Origin: Candidatus Omnitrophota bacterium
Lineage (GTDB): Bacteria; Hinthialibacterota; Hinthialibacteria; Hinthialibacterales; JAKPRU01
Assembly: GCA_029557025.1 (NCBI GenBank)
Contig: JAKPRU010000910.1
Location: 1-9,168, forward strand
Direction of reading: 5' to 3'
Length of the DNA: 9,168 bases
The first letter of the stretch is position 1, and every line of letters starts with the position of its first letter. Both the position numbers and the translations under genes were made by a program. The notes under the pieces were generated by a model that was given only the letters and a program-made list of their open reading frames with translations, did not search any database and was not told where the DNA came from. Below, in pieces: positions 1 through 5,763 of this stretch.

Positions 1-1623
1 GTCTATATGATCCTGGCCGGCATCCTGGAATCGTTCGCCACGCCGTTGGTTATCATGGTCAGCGAGCCACTGGCTCTGCTGGGTATTGTCTGGGCCTTGT
101 TGCTCACCAAGACACCATTCGATGAACTGGCCGGATTCGGGGCGATCTTTCTGATCGGCGTGCTGCCGAACAGCCCGCTCATCCTGCTTCATATCGTACA
201 GGTCATGCGCCGCGAACGTTCGTTCACGCGGGAACGCGCCATGATGATCGCCGGATACAGTCGGCTCCGACCCATTCTCATGACCGTGGGAACAACCGTG
301 CTGGGCATTTTGCCCATGGCCTTCAAAACAACCGACAATGCAACCTGGGTCCCGTTCGCGCGCGTAACCATCGGCGGCCTGCTTTCATCGACTGTCCTTA
401 CACTTTTCATCATTCCGGGAGTCTACTTCGGCCTGGAGGATCTGAAGCGGCTTGTGGGACGCGGAATTCGCTGGATCATCAGCTGGCGGTGGATATTCGT
501 TTTCTGGAGCGATCGAAAACGGTCCGAACTGCGCAATCGACTCACCGAGTATCATCGGAAACCGGAACGTGAGGAACCTCTCGTAATCGTCACAAAGAAC
601 CTCACACGCATTTATGCCCCACCTGTTCTCGACCGAATCAAAGGATACTTCCACAGGATGGTATGGTGGGGACCCGCCGGATCTCCCGTTCTTGGACTTC
701 TGCCCGGTGAACGGCCCCGGCTCGGATTCACACCGGATTGGGATCGAGAACGAATCCAGGCAAGAAAGAAAGCGCTGGCCGGAATCGAACTGGAAATCCG
801 CGCCGGTATGTTTGGCCTTCTCGGACCGAATGGCGCAGGAAAAACCACGTTCCTCCGGCTGTTAGCCGGGATCGATCAGCCCACACGGGGCTATATCTCC
901 ATGCTGGGCTATGATTTCGCCAGGGAGTTGAAACATGCCCGCAAGCAGATCGGATACCTTCCGCAGGAATTCGGCGTGTATGGTTCCCTGACCGCTTACC
1001 AGTACTTGGATTACATGTCTCTCCTGAAAGGGATGAAAGAAAAGAGGGAAAGGCGAGAAGCCATCGACCGTGCGCTGGACATGGTGAATCTCACGCATGT
1101 TCGGGAAGTGCCCGTAGGGAATTTCTCCGGCGGCATGATTCGTCGAATCGGTCTGGCGCAGATCTTTCTCAAGCCCCCGAAAGTGCTGATCGTGGATGAA
1201 CCCACAGCCGGACTGGACCCGCTGGAACGAATCCGATTCCGAAACCTGTTGACAAGTCTGGCGGTCAACCGGGTTGTGATTCTCTCTACACATATTGTGG
1301 AGGATGTCGCCCACAGCTGTCCCCGCCTGGCGATTCTCCAGGAAGGCCGAATCACTTTTGCGGGTGAAACCGAAGACTTGGTGCGCACTGCCGAAGGCTG
1401 TGTGTGGGAGCTGCTGACTCGGGATACCGATCTCTGGAAAGCGCTTCATGCAGGCCATCGAGTGGTGGCACAAATTCAGACACCTCAGGGAATTCGAATG
1501 CGGATTGTCTCAAAAACAAGTCCGCATCCCCAGGCGAGAATCCTGCCGCCCACCTTGGAGGACGCTTACATACTCCATATAGCAGAGAAACAGAATCACT
1601 CGGAAGTGGCGGTCGGCAAATGA
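1..1623 (+). CDS. RND efflux permease C-terminus fused to an ABC-2-type ATPase (5' partial)
   Basis: The frame is open from base 1, so the gene begins upstream. Residue numbers count from the in-frame Met at base 7. Residues 1-142 are the last membrane part of an RND exporter: ESF..PL near 8, hydrophobic spans at about 12-33, 43-65, 90-105 and 119-141, the conserved RLRPILMT at 86-93, and GGLLSSTVLTLFIIP near the end. A basic, Trp-rich linker (143-190) leads to a full ABC ATPase: A-loop Tyr203, Walker A GPNGAGKTT 273-281, Q-loop Gln320, signature FSGG 373-376, Walker B VLIVDE 393-398, D-loop AGLDP 401-405, H-loop His429. The end carries the PPTLEDAY motif typical of ABC-2 ATPases. RND C-termini are cytoplasmic, so the ATPase would sit on the correct side. 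No in-frame ATG lies between residues 104 and 218, which argues against two separate proteins. The fusion is seen directly; joint function with the downstream TolC gene is inferred. Confidence 0.9.
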   Translation, partial: VYMILAGILESFATPLVIMVSEPLALLGIVWALLLTKTPFDELAGFGAIFLIGVLPNSPLILLHIVQVMRRERSFTRERAMMIAGYSRLRPILMTVGTTVLGILPMAFKTTDNATWVPFARVTIGGLLSSTVLTLFIIPGVYFGLEDLKRLVGRGIRWIISWRWIFVFWSDRKRSELRNRLTEYHRKPEREEPLVIVTKNLTRIYAPPVLDRIKGYFHRMVWWGPAGSPVLGLLPGERPRLGFTPDWDRERIQARKKALAGIELEIRAGMFGLLGPNGAGKTTFLRLLAGIDQPTRGYISMLGYDFARELKHARKQIGYLPQEFGVYGSLTAYQYLDYMSLLKGMKEKRERREAIDRALDMVNLTHVREVPVGNFSGGMIRRIGLAQIFLKPPKVLIVDEPTAGLDPLERIRFRNLLTSLAVNRVVILSTHIVEDVAHSCPRLAILQEGRITFAGETEDLVRTAEGCVWELLTRDTDLWKALHAGHRVVAQIQTPQGIRMRIVSKTSPHPQARILPPTLEDAYILHIAEKQNHSEVAVGK

Positions 1624-1676
1624 GAGAAGAAATCTGCCGGGTCTTCCTCATGCTCCACCGTTCCATCTTTCGTTCT

Positions 1677-1681
1677 GGAGG
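1677..1681 (+). promoter_or_regulatory. Ribosome-binding site deciding the TolC start
   Basis: GGAGG lies seven bases before the ATG at 1689. It is the reason for preferring this start over the in-frame ATG at 1620, which overlaps the upstream stop codon. Confidence 0.75.
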
Positions 1682-1688
1682 TTTGTCA

Positions 1689-3245
1689 ATGAGAAATCTG
1701 GTCCGGATTTGCATCGGAGCTCTTCTATGGATGGGAACACCGGAGGCCTTGCACAGCCAACCGGAGGCCCCCGCACCCACCGCAGAATCCGCTGTCCCAC
1801 CTGCACAGGAAACACCCACCCCGGAACCCACGCCCCCGCCGGACCTGATCCTCACCCTGGGGGATGCTGTCGGCATGGCCCTTCAGAACAATCCCGATCT
1901 GCGCCAGGCCCGCACAAGCCTGGAGGCCGCCGACGCCGACTTCGACCTCTCTCGCTCTCCCTATCGCCCTCTGGTCGATCTCAATCAAACCGCCTCTGCA
2001 CGATTCATCGGAGTCCATGAGATCGCGGGACGAACCGTGTTCAACCCAACTCGATCTGCGCAAGAAGGCCAGGCTGTCTACGACCGATTCGGAAGCCATG
2101 ACTACCGCGAGGACGATCATGAACAGGCGGATTTCTCTCAAAGCATTACCCGAACATTCCGCAACGGGCATCGTCTCCAATTCCAGACAACGCAACATCT
2201 TTACCAGGACAGCCTGGCTTATTACGACGATGATCCCGACAAAGGTTCCGACTTCCAGAGCAATGCGCGACTCAGCTACACCATTCCGTTTAATTCACGC
2301 GAGAAGCGGCGCATTCGGCGCGATCTCGAAAACGCCGACCTCGCCCATCAACAATCTCAATTTGCCCTTGTCACCGAAGAAGAAAACCTTATTTATCGGG
2401 TCAATGTGGCGTATTGGAATCTCAAGTACAGCGAGGAAGACCTTGCGATTCAGAGGGATTATCTGAGCCAGGCCAGAAAGACCTATGAGTTTTACCAGAT
2501 TCAGAATGAATACGGATTTGTGTCCGACTTCGATGTCAAGCAGTCCCGCGTGGCCATGCGGAAAATCGAAGCCGGTCTCCTGGCCGGCGAGGCCGGTGTG
2601 AAAGACGACTACGAGGCGCTGAATCTTCTCCTGGGAACACCGATCAATTATCGTATCCAGCTGACCGATCCGCTGGAAGTCTCGAAAAGTGAAAGGCCGG
2701 CGCAGGAATACCTCGACCTGGCACTCTCCACGAATCTGAACCTGGAGACCATTCGCTTGAATCTGAAACAGAACGAGAACGACTTAGCGGTCACTCGTCT
2801 CGGCCGGCAGCCGACTGTCGAGCTGGTGAACAGCTACCAGCGGGATGACGGCGGAGACAACATGGCGAATTTTCAGTTCCAGGTGTTATGGCCCTTTGGG
2901 GATGGGGGGGCAACCCGGGCACGGGTGCGAGCCTCCGAAAGTCGCCTTGAAGAACAAAAAATCCGGCTGTGGGAAGAGGAACGCGCGCTCCGCCAGGAGG
3001 TCATTCAGGTCCTGCGTCAAATTGAGACCGCCAAAGAGCAACTGAAAATCAACGAAGAAAATGTCCGGCTGGCAAGAGAGGCTATGGATATCGCCGACTT
3101 CAAATTTGAAAACGGTCAGATCGGATTCCGTGACTTGCAGGACGCGCAGATCGACCTTGCCAACAGCCGTGTCAGCTGTGCCGGAACCATTCGAACCCTC
3201 AATGTCTCGTACGCTGCGCTGGAAAGCCTGATTCACGAGCATTGA
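1689..3245 (+). CDS. TolC-family outer-membrane efflux protein
   Basis: This 518-residue protein would form the outer-membrane channel and periplasmic tunnel of an export system. A hydrophobic signal peptide (about 1-23) is followed by a Pro/Ala/Glu-rich linker (24-52). The TolC fold then starts with LTLGDAVGMALQNNPDLRQA, a typical opening of the family. Long alternating helical stretches follow, with the repeat structure visible as a second half near TNLNLETIRLNLKQNENDL and a closing segment FKFENGQIGFRDLQDAQIDL. The ATG at 1689 was chosen because GGAGG at 1677-1681 sits seven bases upstream and the signal peptide begins directly. An in-frame ATG at 1620 overlaps the upstream stop as ATGA and would add 23 residues; it has a poorer ribosome-binding site but remains possible. 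The position directly behind the RND-ABC gene supports a shared export operon. The substrate is unknown. Confidence 0.92.
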   Translation: MRNLVRICIGALLWMGTPEALHSQPEAPAPTAESAVPPAQETPTPEPTPPPDLILTLGDAVGMALQNNPDLRQARTSLEAADADFDLSRSPYRPLVDLNQTASARFIGVHEIAGRTVFNPTRSAQEGQAVYDRFGSHDYREDDHEQADFSQSITRTFRNGHRLQFQTTQHLYQDSLAYYDDDPDKGSDFQSNARLSYTIPFNSREKRRIRRDLENADLAHQQSQFALVTEEENLIYRVNVAYWNLKYSEEDLAIQRDYLSQARKTYEFYQIQNEYGFVSDFDVKQSRVAMRKIEAGLLAGEAGVKDDYEALNLLLGTPINYRIQLTDPLEVSKSERPAQEYLDLALSTNLNLETIRLNLKQNENDLAVTRLGRQPTVELVNSYQRDDGGDNMANFQFQVLWPFGDGGATRARVRASESRLEEQKIRLWEEERALRQEVIQVLRQIETAKEQLKINEENVRLAREAMDIADFKFENGQIGFRDLQDAQIDLANSRVSCAGTIRTLNVSYAALESLIHEH

Positions 3246-3320
3246 GGGAAGGATTCTTTGGTGAGAGCGACCGAAAGAACCGCCGGTTCAGCTCCGTCCC
3301 ATTGGGGGATAAAAGGGGTG

Positions 3321-3348
3321 GGGTGAGGGTAATTCTTATTACTCATCC
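3321..3348 (+). other. Stem-loop downstream of the TolC gene
   Basis: GGGTGAG (3321-3327) can pair with CTCATCC (3342-3348), with one G-T pair. TAAT (3330-3333) pairs with ATTA (3338-3341) around a TCTT loop, leaving a two-base GG bulge. It starts 75 bases after the TolC stop. No T-run follows, so it is not a classic terminator; it could protect the 3' end of the operon mRNA or be a REP-like element. Confidence 0.4.
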
Positions 3349-3419
3349 GTCCACAATATCCCTTCCGTCCGTCACAGGCTTACCCCTGCCGCACAAGATC
3401 AAGAAATTTTTCCTGCATA

Positions 3420-3447
3420 TTGCCATCAAGAAAAAAGGTGGTATAAT
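3420..3447 (+). promoter_or_regulatory. Strong sigma70-type promoter with extended -10
   Basis: TTGCCA at 3420-3425 and a perfect TATAAT at 3442-3447 are separated by 16 bases. TG at 3439-3440, one base before the -10, gives an extended -10 (TGGTATAAT). The spacer is A-rich. Transcription would begin near 3454-3456. It is the clearest promoter in the window, it points to the structured RNA, and it does not lie at a plausible distance for direct expression of the TolC gene. Confidence 0.75.
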
Positions 3448-3454
3448 CGAAATT

Positions 3455-3603
3455 GAGAATAGAAAGTCTTGGCTGGCCGCAGGGCGCGGCGTAGCGCAGC
3501 ACAGCAAAATTGTGCGGTGCTCGGCCTACGGAGCAAACCTGGTGAATGCCGACGCAGGTCAGCAAAGGCGTGAGAGACCCGGCGCGCGCCGGGTTTCTTG
3601 CTT
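3455..3603 (+). ncRNA. Candidate structured non-coding RNA or leader RNA, family not recognised
   Basis: The interval lies between a strong promoter and a terminator-like hairpin. By hand, TCTTGGCTGGCC (3467-3478) pairs with GGTCAGCAAAGG (3557-3568) in a helix of about 11 pairs with one G-A mismatch and a G-U pair. Inside, CGTAG (3490-3494) pairs with CTACG (3526-3530). AGCAC (3498-3502) pairs with GTGCT (3517-3521), extended by GCA/TGC (3504-3506 with 3513-3515) after an A-G mismatch. The remaining single-stranded part, 3531-3556, contains GCAAACC and GACGCA. The whole is a rod of about 100 nt plus a terminator hairpin. A rod with internal loops recalls 6S RNA, though this one is shorter, and no diagnostic 6S sequence was found. 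Because the next gene points the same way, it could also be a riboswitch or attenuator leader. The start is inferred from promoter position only. Confidence 0.6.
3574..3603 (+). terminator. Intrinsic-terminator-like hairpin ending the structured RNA
   Basis: GAGACCCGGC (3574-3583) pairs with GCCGGGTTTC (3588-3597) around a GCGC loop. The central 18 bases, 3577-3594, are a perfect palindrome. The following TTGCTTT is T-rich but interrupted. GC-rich stem plus T-rich tail fits rho-independent termination. Confidence 0.65.
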
Positions 3604-3648
3604 TAATGGAACCGCCGCGTCCCATCTCCCCAAATACCCTCGTTCCTG

Positions 3649-3654
3649 TATAAT
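3649..3654 (+). promoter_or_regulatory. Possible -10 box upstream of the lipoprotein gene
   Basis: A perfect TATAAT lies 78 bases before the ATG at 3733 and after the terminator-like hairpin. No convincing -35 is seen at 16-18 bases upstream, where the sequence is C-rich. It could drive the lipoprotein gene separately from the structured RNA. Confidence 0.35.
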
Positions 3655-3697
3655 CCGTGTCAAGGGGAAATCCGATTATCCGGGTGTCCCCCGTCAA

Positions 3698-3726
3698 CTC
3701 TCAGGGAAACAACCCCAATGTGAGAG
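3698..3726 (+). promoter_or_regulatory. Hairpin covering the ribosome-binding region of the lipoprotein gene
   Basis: CTCTCA (3698-3703) is the exact reverse complement of TGAGAG (3721-3726). GGG (3704-3706) can pair with CCC (3713-3715) inside. The 3' arm contains GAGAG, the only Shine-Dalgarno-like stretch before the ATG at 3733, so the fold would limit ribosome access. This is a prediction from base pairing alone. Confidence 0.4.
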
Positions 3727-3732
3727 ATAGCG

Positions 3733-4281
3733 ATGTCTCAATGGAAACATATAATCCTGGTTGCGATGTGCGGATGTGGGCTTGGTTGCACCTCGGAACA
3801 GCTCTCCCAATTTGTGCCTCATCAATTCTTCGGGAAAGCCACTCCCGCAACTGCGTCGCCGGCACAACCGCCATCCGAAATCTCATCGGATACAGCACGG
3901 ATTTACGTCATCCGAAACGATGCCGAGATGGTTCCACTCGATTACAGTATCCTGCTTGATAAGAATCTCATGGGCAAACTGGAGGCCAATGCCTCGTATT
4001 TGTCCACGACGGTGGAACCGGGAACGCATGTCGTTCGATGCGAACCCTCCGTAGGCTCCAGCTTTTACGGGAAACAGGTGGAATTGACGGCAGAGGGGGG
4101 ACAGGATTACTACCTGGAAGCCCATCTTCGATATATCAATTTTTTTGATACCGGCGATCTGACTTTTCGATTGTTGAAACCGGAGACCGGCAGAGACCTT
4201 GTCAAGAGATTCTCCGGCCGGGAACAGCCCGGCCCCAAAGCCGCTTCTTCGGGCGATACCATCCGAAAGATTTCGGAATAG
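3733..4281 (+). CDS. Probable DUF2846-family lipoprotein
   Basis: This is a 182-residue protein with a short basic N-terminus, a hydrophobic segment and a Cys-rich end to the signal sequence (Cys13, Cys15, Cys19). The lipobox is irregular: GLGC ending at Cys19 lacks the usual leucine at -3, so the lipidated cysteine is not certain. A Pro/Ala/Ser-rich linker (about 34-52) leads to a compact domain from about 55. It opens with ARIYVIRNDAE and continues with a predicted short-stranded core: LDYSILLDKNLMGKL, ASYLSTTVEPGTHVVRCE and a final YYLEAHL. This ARIY-V-R, target-gly-leu, PGTH pattern resembles DUF2846 proteins, small surface or periplasmic lipoproteins of unknown role. The start has only a weak GAGAG ribosome-binding site six bases upstream, inside a possible hairpin. 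The C-terminal 20 residues look disordered. Confidence 0.78.
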   Translation: MSQWKHIILVAMCGCGLGCTSEQLSQFVPHQFFGKATPATASPAQPPSEISSDTARIYVIRNDAEMVPLDYSILLDKNLMGKLEANASYLSTTVEPGTHVVRCEPSVGSSFYGKQVELTAEGGQDYYLEAHLRYINFFDTGDLTFRLLKPETGRDLVKRFSGREQPGPKAASSGDTIRKISE

Positions 4282-4343
4282 AGCGGGCATTGTCCCACGG
4301 AGGCTGAACCGGCTTCTCCATCCTGCTGATTTGCGAAATAGCC

Positions 4344-5180
4344 GTGCAACCGGATTTTTACAAGGAATATGCTGTTGTCGACCGAACCCATTGGTGGTCC
4401 ATTGGGCGACGCAAGATCATTCTGACTCTGTTCAACCGCCTCATTCCTCCGAATCCTCACCAGCGAATCCTGGATGTGGGAATCGGTTGCGGAGTGATGC
4501 TGGCGCATCTTGCTCCCCTGGGGCGGGCCGTGGGCTGTGACCGCAGCGCAGAAGCCCTGCGTTACGCGCGAGAAGCGGCTTCCGAATATCTCCCCGCATC
4601 CGCCAAATCGGCCCTCCCCGATCTGATTCAGGCCGGAGCAGAGCATTTGCCGGTCGCGGATCGGTCGCTCGATCTGGTTACTTTATTCGATATCTTGGAG
4701 CATGTGCCGGATGACCGGGGGGTCTTGCATGAGGCGTTTCGGGCGCTTCGTCCCGGAGGCATGTTGTGCGCAACCGTTCCGGTCCATCCATGGCTTTGGG
4801 GCAACCACGATCTGATCAGTCATCATCTGCGACGTTACCGCACCGGCGAACTGGAGGGCAAGATGGCGGACTGCGGCCTGGAAATCTTCTATCGGACCTA
4901 CTTCAATACGATCCTGTTCCCAGTTGCGGCGCTCATACGATTGGGCCGACGAATGTGGGGAGGCAGAGATCTGAGCACAATGGGGGATCTCTCCATCGAT
5001 CGGTCCGAAGTACCGTCGGACTTCTCCCTGACAGGGCCTGGTTTGCTGAATGACCTTCTTGCCTGGGTTTTCTCCCAGGAGGCGAAATGGCTCCGCGTTT
5101 CACGGTTCCCGTTCGGTGTCTCGCTTCTCTGCCTGGCAAGAAAATCCGACCCCGCTTCCGGGCATCAGAATACCGTATAG
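4344..5180 (+). CDS. Class I SAM-dependent methyltransferase
   Basis: This 278-residue protein has a Rossmann-type methyltransferase core. Motif I is ILDVGIGCG (42-50), the acidic end of strand 2 is in VGCDRS (63-68), an LPVADRSLDLV stretch (102-112) precedes FDILEHVPDD (115-124), and LRPGG (135-139) follows. THWWSIGRR (15-23) before the core and HHLRRYR (160-166) after it are typical of a subfamily often found near polysaccharide or lipid-linked sugar genes. A hydrophobic stretch near 186-200 may touch the membrane. The GTG start places the HWW motif at the usual distance from the N-terminus, and the only upstream in-frame codons before a stop are non-starts. It lacks a nearby Shine-Dalgarno sequence; a GGAGG at 4299-4303 is 40 bases too far. 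The substrate cannot be told. The 3' end overlaps the converging DUF5989 gene by 16 bases. Confidence 0.88.
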   Translation: MQPDFYKEYAVVDRTHWWSIGRRKIILTLFNRLIPPNPHQRILDVGIGCGVMLAHLAPLGRAVGCDRSAEALRYAREAASEYLPASAKSALPDLIQAGAEHLPVADRSLDLVTLFDILEHVPDDRGVLHEAFRALRPGGMLCATVPVHPWLWGNHDLISHHLRRYRTGELEGKMADCGLEIFYRTYFNTILFPVAALIRLGRRMWGGRDLSTMGDLSIDRSEVPSDFSLTGPGLLNDLLAWVFSQEAKWLRVSRFPFGVSLLCLARKSDPASGHQNTV

Positions 5181-5323
5181 ATGAACGGGGCTAGCGCAGA
5201 CCCCTGAGTCAAAACAATCAGCAGACCCAATCCCAATAAGCACAAAACAATCGGCAAGAGCCAGAACTTCTTATTGGTCTTGAGAAACAACCAGAACTCT
5301 TTGATGAATTCGGATTTGGCCAT
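5165..5323 (-). CDS. DUF5989-family small membrane protein
   Basis: This 52-residue protein is easily missed because of its size. The N-terminus carries EFIKEFWLFLKTNKKFW, an amphipathic and basic stretch. One membrane span (about 22-39, LLPIVLCLLGLGLLIVL) follows, and the protein closes with QGSALAPFIYTVF. This layout of a Lys/Trp-rich head, a single span and a short SA-APFIYT tail is the signature of DUF5989 proteins. These are commonly encoded beside SxtJ-family proteins, as seen here. The ATG at 5323 is supported by AGGAG five bases upstream on the minus strand. It begins 20 bases after the SxtJ stop and is the last gene of the leftward operon. Its 3' end runs 16 bases into the opposing methyltransferase gene. 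Function unknown; a partner role for SxtJ is inferred. Confidence 0.88.
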   Translation of the reverse strand: MAKSEFIKEFWLFLKTNKKFWLLPIVLCLLGLGLLIVLTQGSALAPFIYTVF

Positions 5324-5343
5324 AATAACTCCTGAAATGTGCC

Positions 5344-5763
5344 CTAAAACTGATGCTCATAATGGTCCCTGGGACGTTGCTCCTTCTTTACAATCCAATA
5401 AGAGGACTGCTCGGACGACCACTTTCGATCCAATGGGTCCCGACCGAAAAGACGCATGATGAACCCGACAGGACATAATACCACATAGTAAAACAACGAC
5501 AGCAGGAGACAGGTGTTAAACCGGCCCAGTCCGTGCGCAAATCGCATCCAGCCTGCATGAATCTCACGCAAAACCGAGGGCCACACCGTCCCCCACACGA
5601 CCAGCGCACCACCCAGCGCACCCACGGCATCCCGCGCAATCCCGTGCCCCCTCCACCACAAGAGGCCCGCCAGCGCAAGCAGCACGCCGCCAACCAGCCA
5701 GCCGAAGGATCGCAGATCCCTCGGCGTGGCCACGGATTGGGATGATTTTGCCGTTGTATTCAT
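5344..5763 (-). CDS. SxtJ-family membrane protein
   Basis: This 139-residue protein has hydrophobic spans at about 19-37, 44-62 and 83-105. The diagnostic tail is FIMRLFGRDPLDRKW followed by SYWI (121-124); GRDPL and SYW are the conserved features of the family named after sxtJ of the saxitoxin cluster. Family members are usually next to a carbamoyltransferase and a DUF5989 protein. DUF5989 is present here; a carbamoyltransferase is not in the window. The ATG overlaps the GH38 stop codon as ATGA (5760-5763), indicating translational coupling. GGGGA about 12 bases upstream may help initiation. The biochemical role of the family is not established; membrane anchoring or assembly of a modification system is an inference from context. 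Confidence 0.85.
   Translation of the reverse strand: MNTTAKSSQSVATPRDLRSFGWLVGGVLLALAGLLWWRGHGIARDAVGALGGALVVWGTVWPSVLREIHAGWMRFAHGLGRFNTCLLLSLFYYVVLCPVGFIMRLFGRDPLDRKWSSEQSSYWIVKKEQRPRDHYEHQF

Noticed and set aside
862..1473. 203-codon open frame on the minus strand within the ATPase region
   Set aside because: It is antisense to clear Walker, signature and H-loop motifs, has no recognisable domains, and reflects codon bias of the real gene.
2904..2910. Run of seven G in the TolC gene as a possible phase-variation tract
   Set aside because: It encodes conserved-looking Gly residues (GDGG) in frame, is short, and nothing else supports slippage.
3525..3568. Resemblance of the structured RNA to known riboswitches
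   Set aside because: GCAAACC and GACGCA recall the cyclic-di-GMP-I aptamer, and ACCTG..GAATGCC recalls the TPP aptamer. However, the GAAA tetraloop and second helix of the former and the CTGAGA element of the latter are missing; the cobalamin box is also absent.
3242..3730. Open frame of 162 codons across the intergenic region, + strand
   Set aside because: It begins with TTG inside the TolC stop region, has no ribosome-binding site, runs straight through the promoter, structured RNA and terminator hairpin, and its product resembles no family.
4299..4303. GGAGG as ribosome-binding site for the methyltransferase
   Set aside because: No start codon lies 5-12 bases downstream in the correct frame, and the GTG at 4344 is 40 bases away.
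4110..4646. 178-codon open frame on the minus strand
   Set aside because: It crosses the ends of two well-supported + strand genes and shows no family features.
5533..5745. 70-codon + strand open frame opposite SxtJ
   Set aside because: It is antisense to the SxtJ gene, rich in Pro/Arg/His as expected from reading a membrane gene backwards, and lacks a ribosome-binding site.
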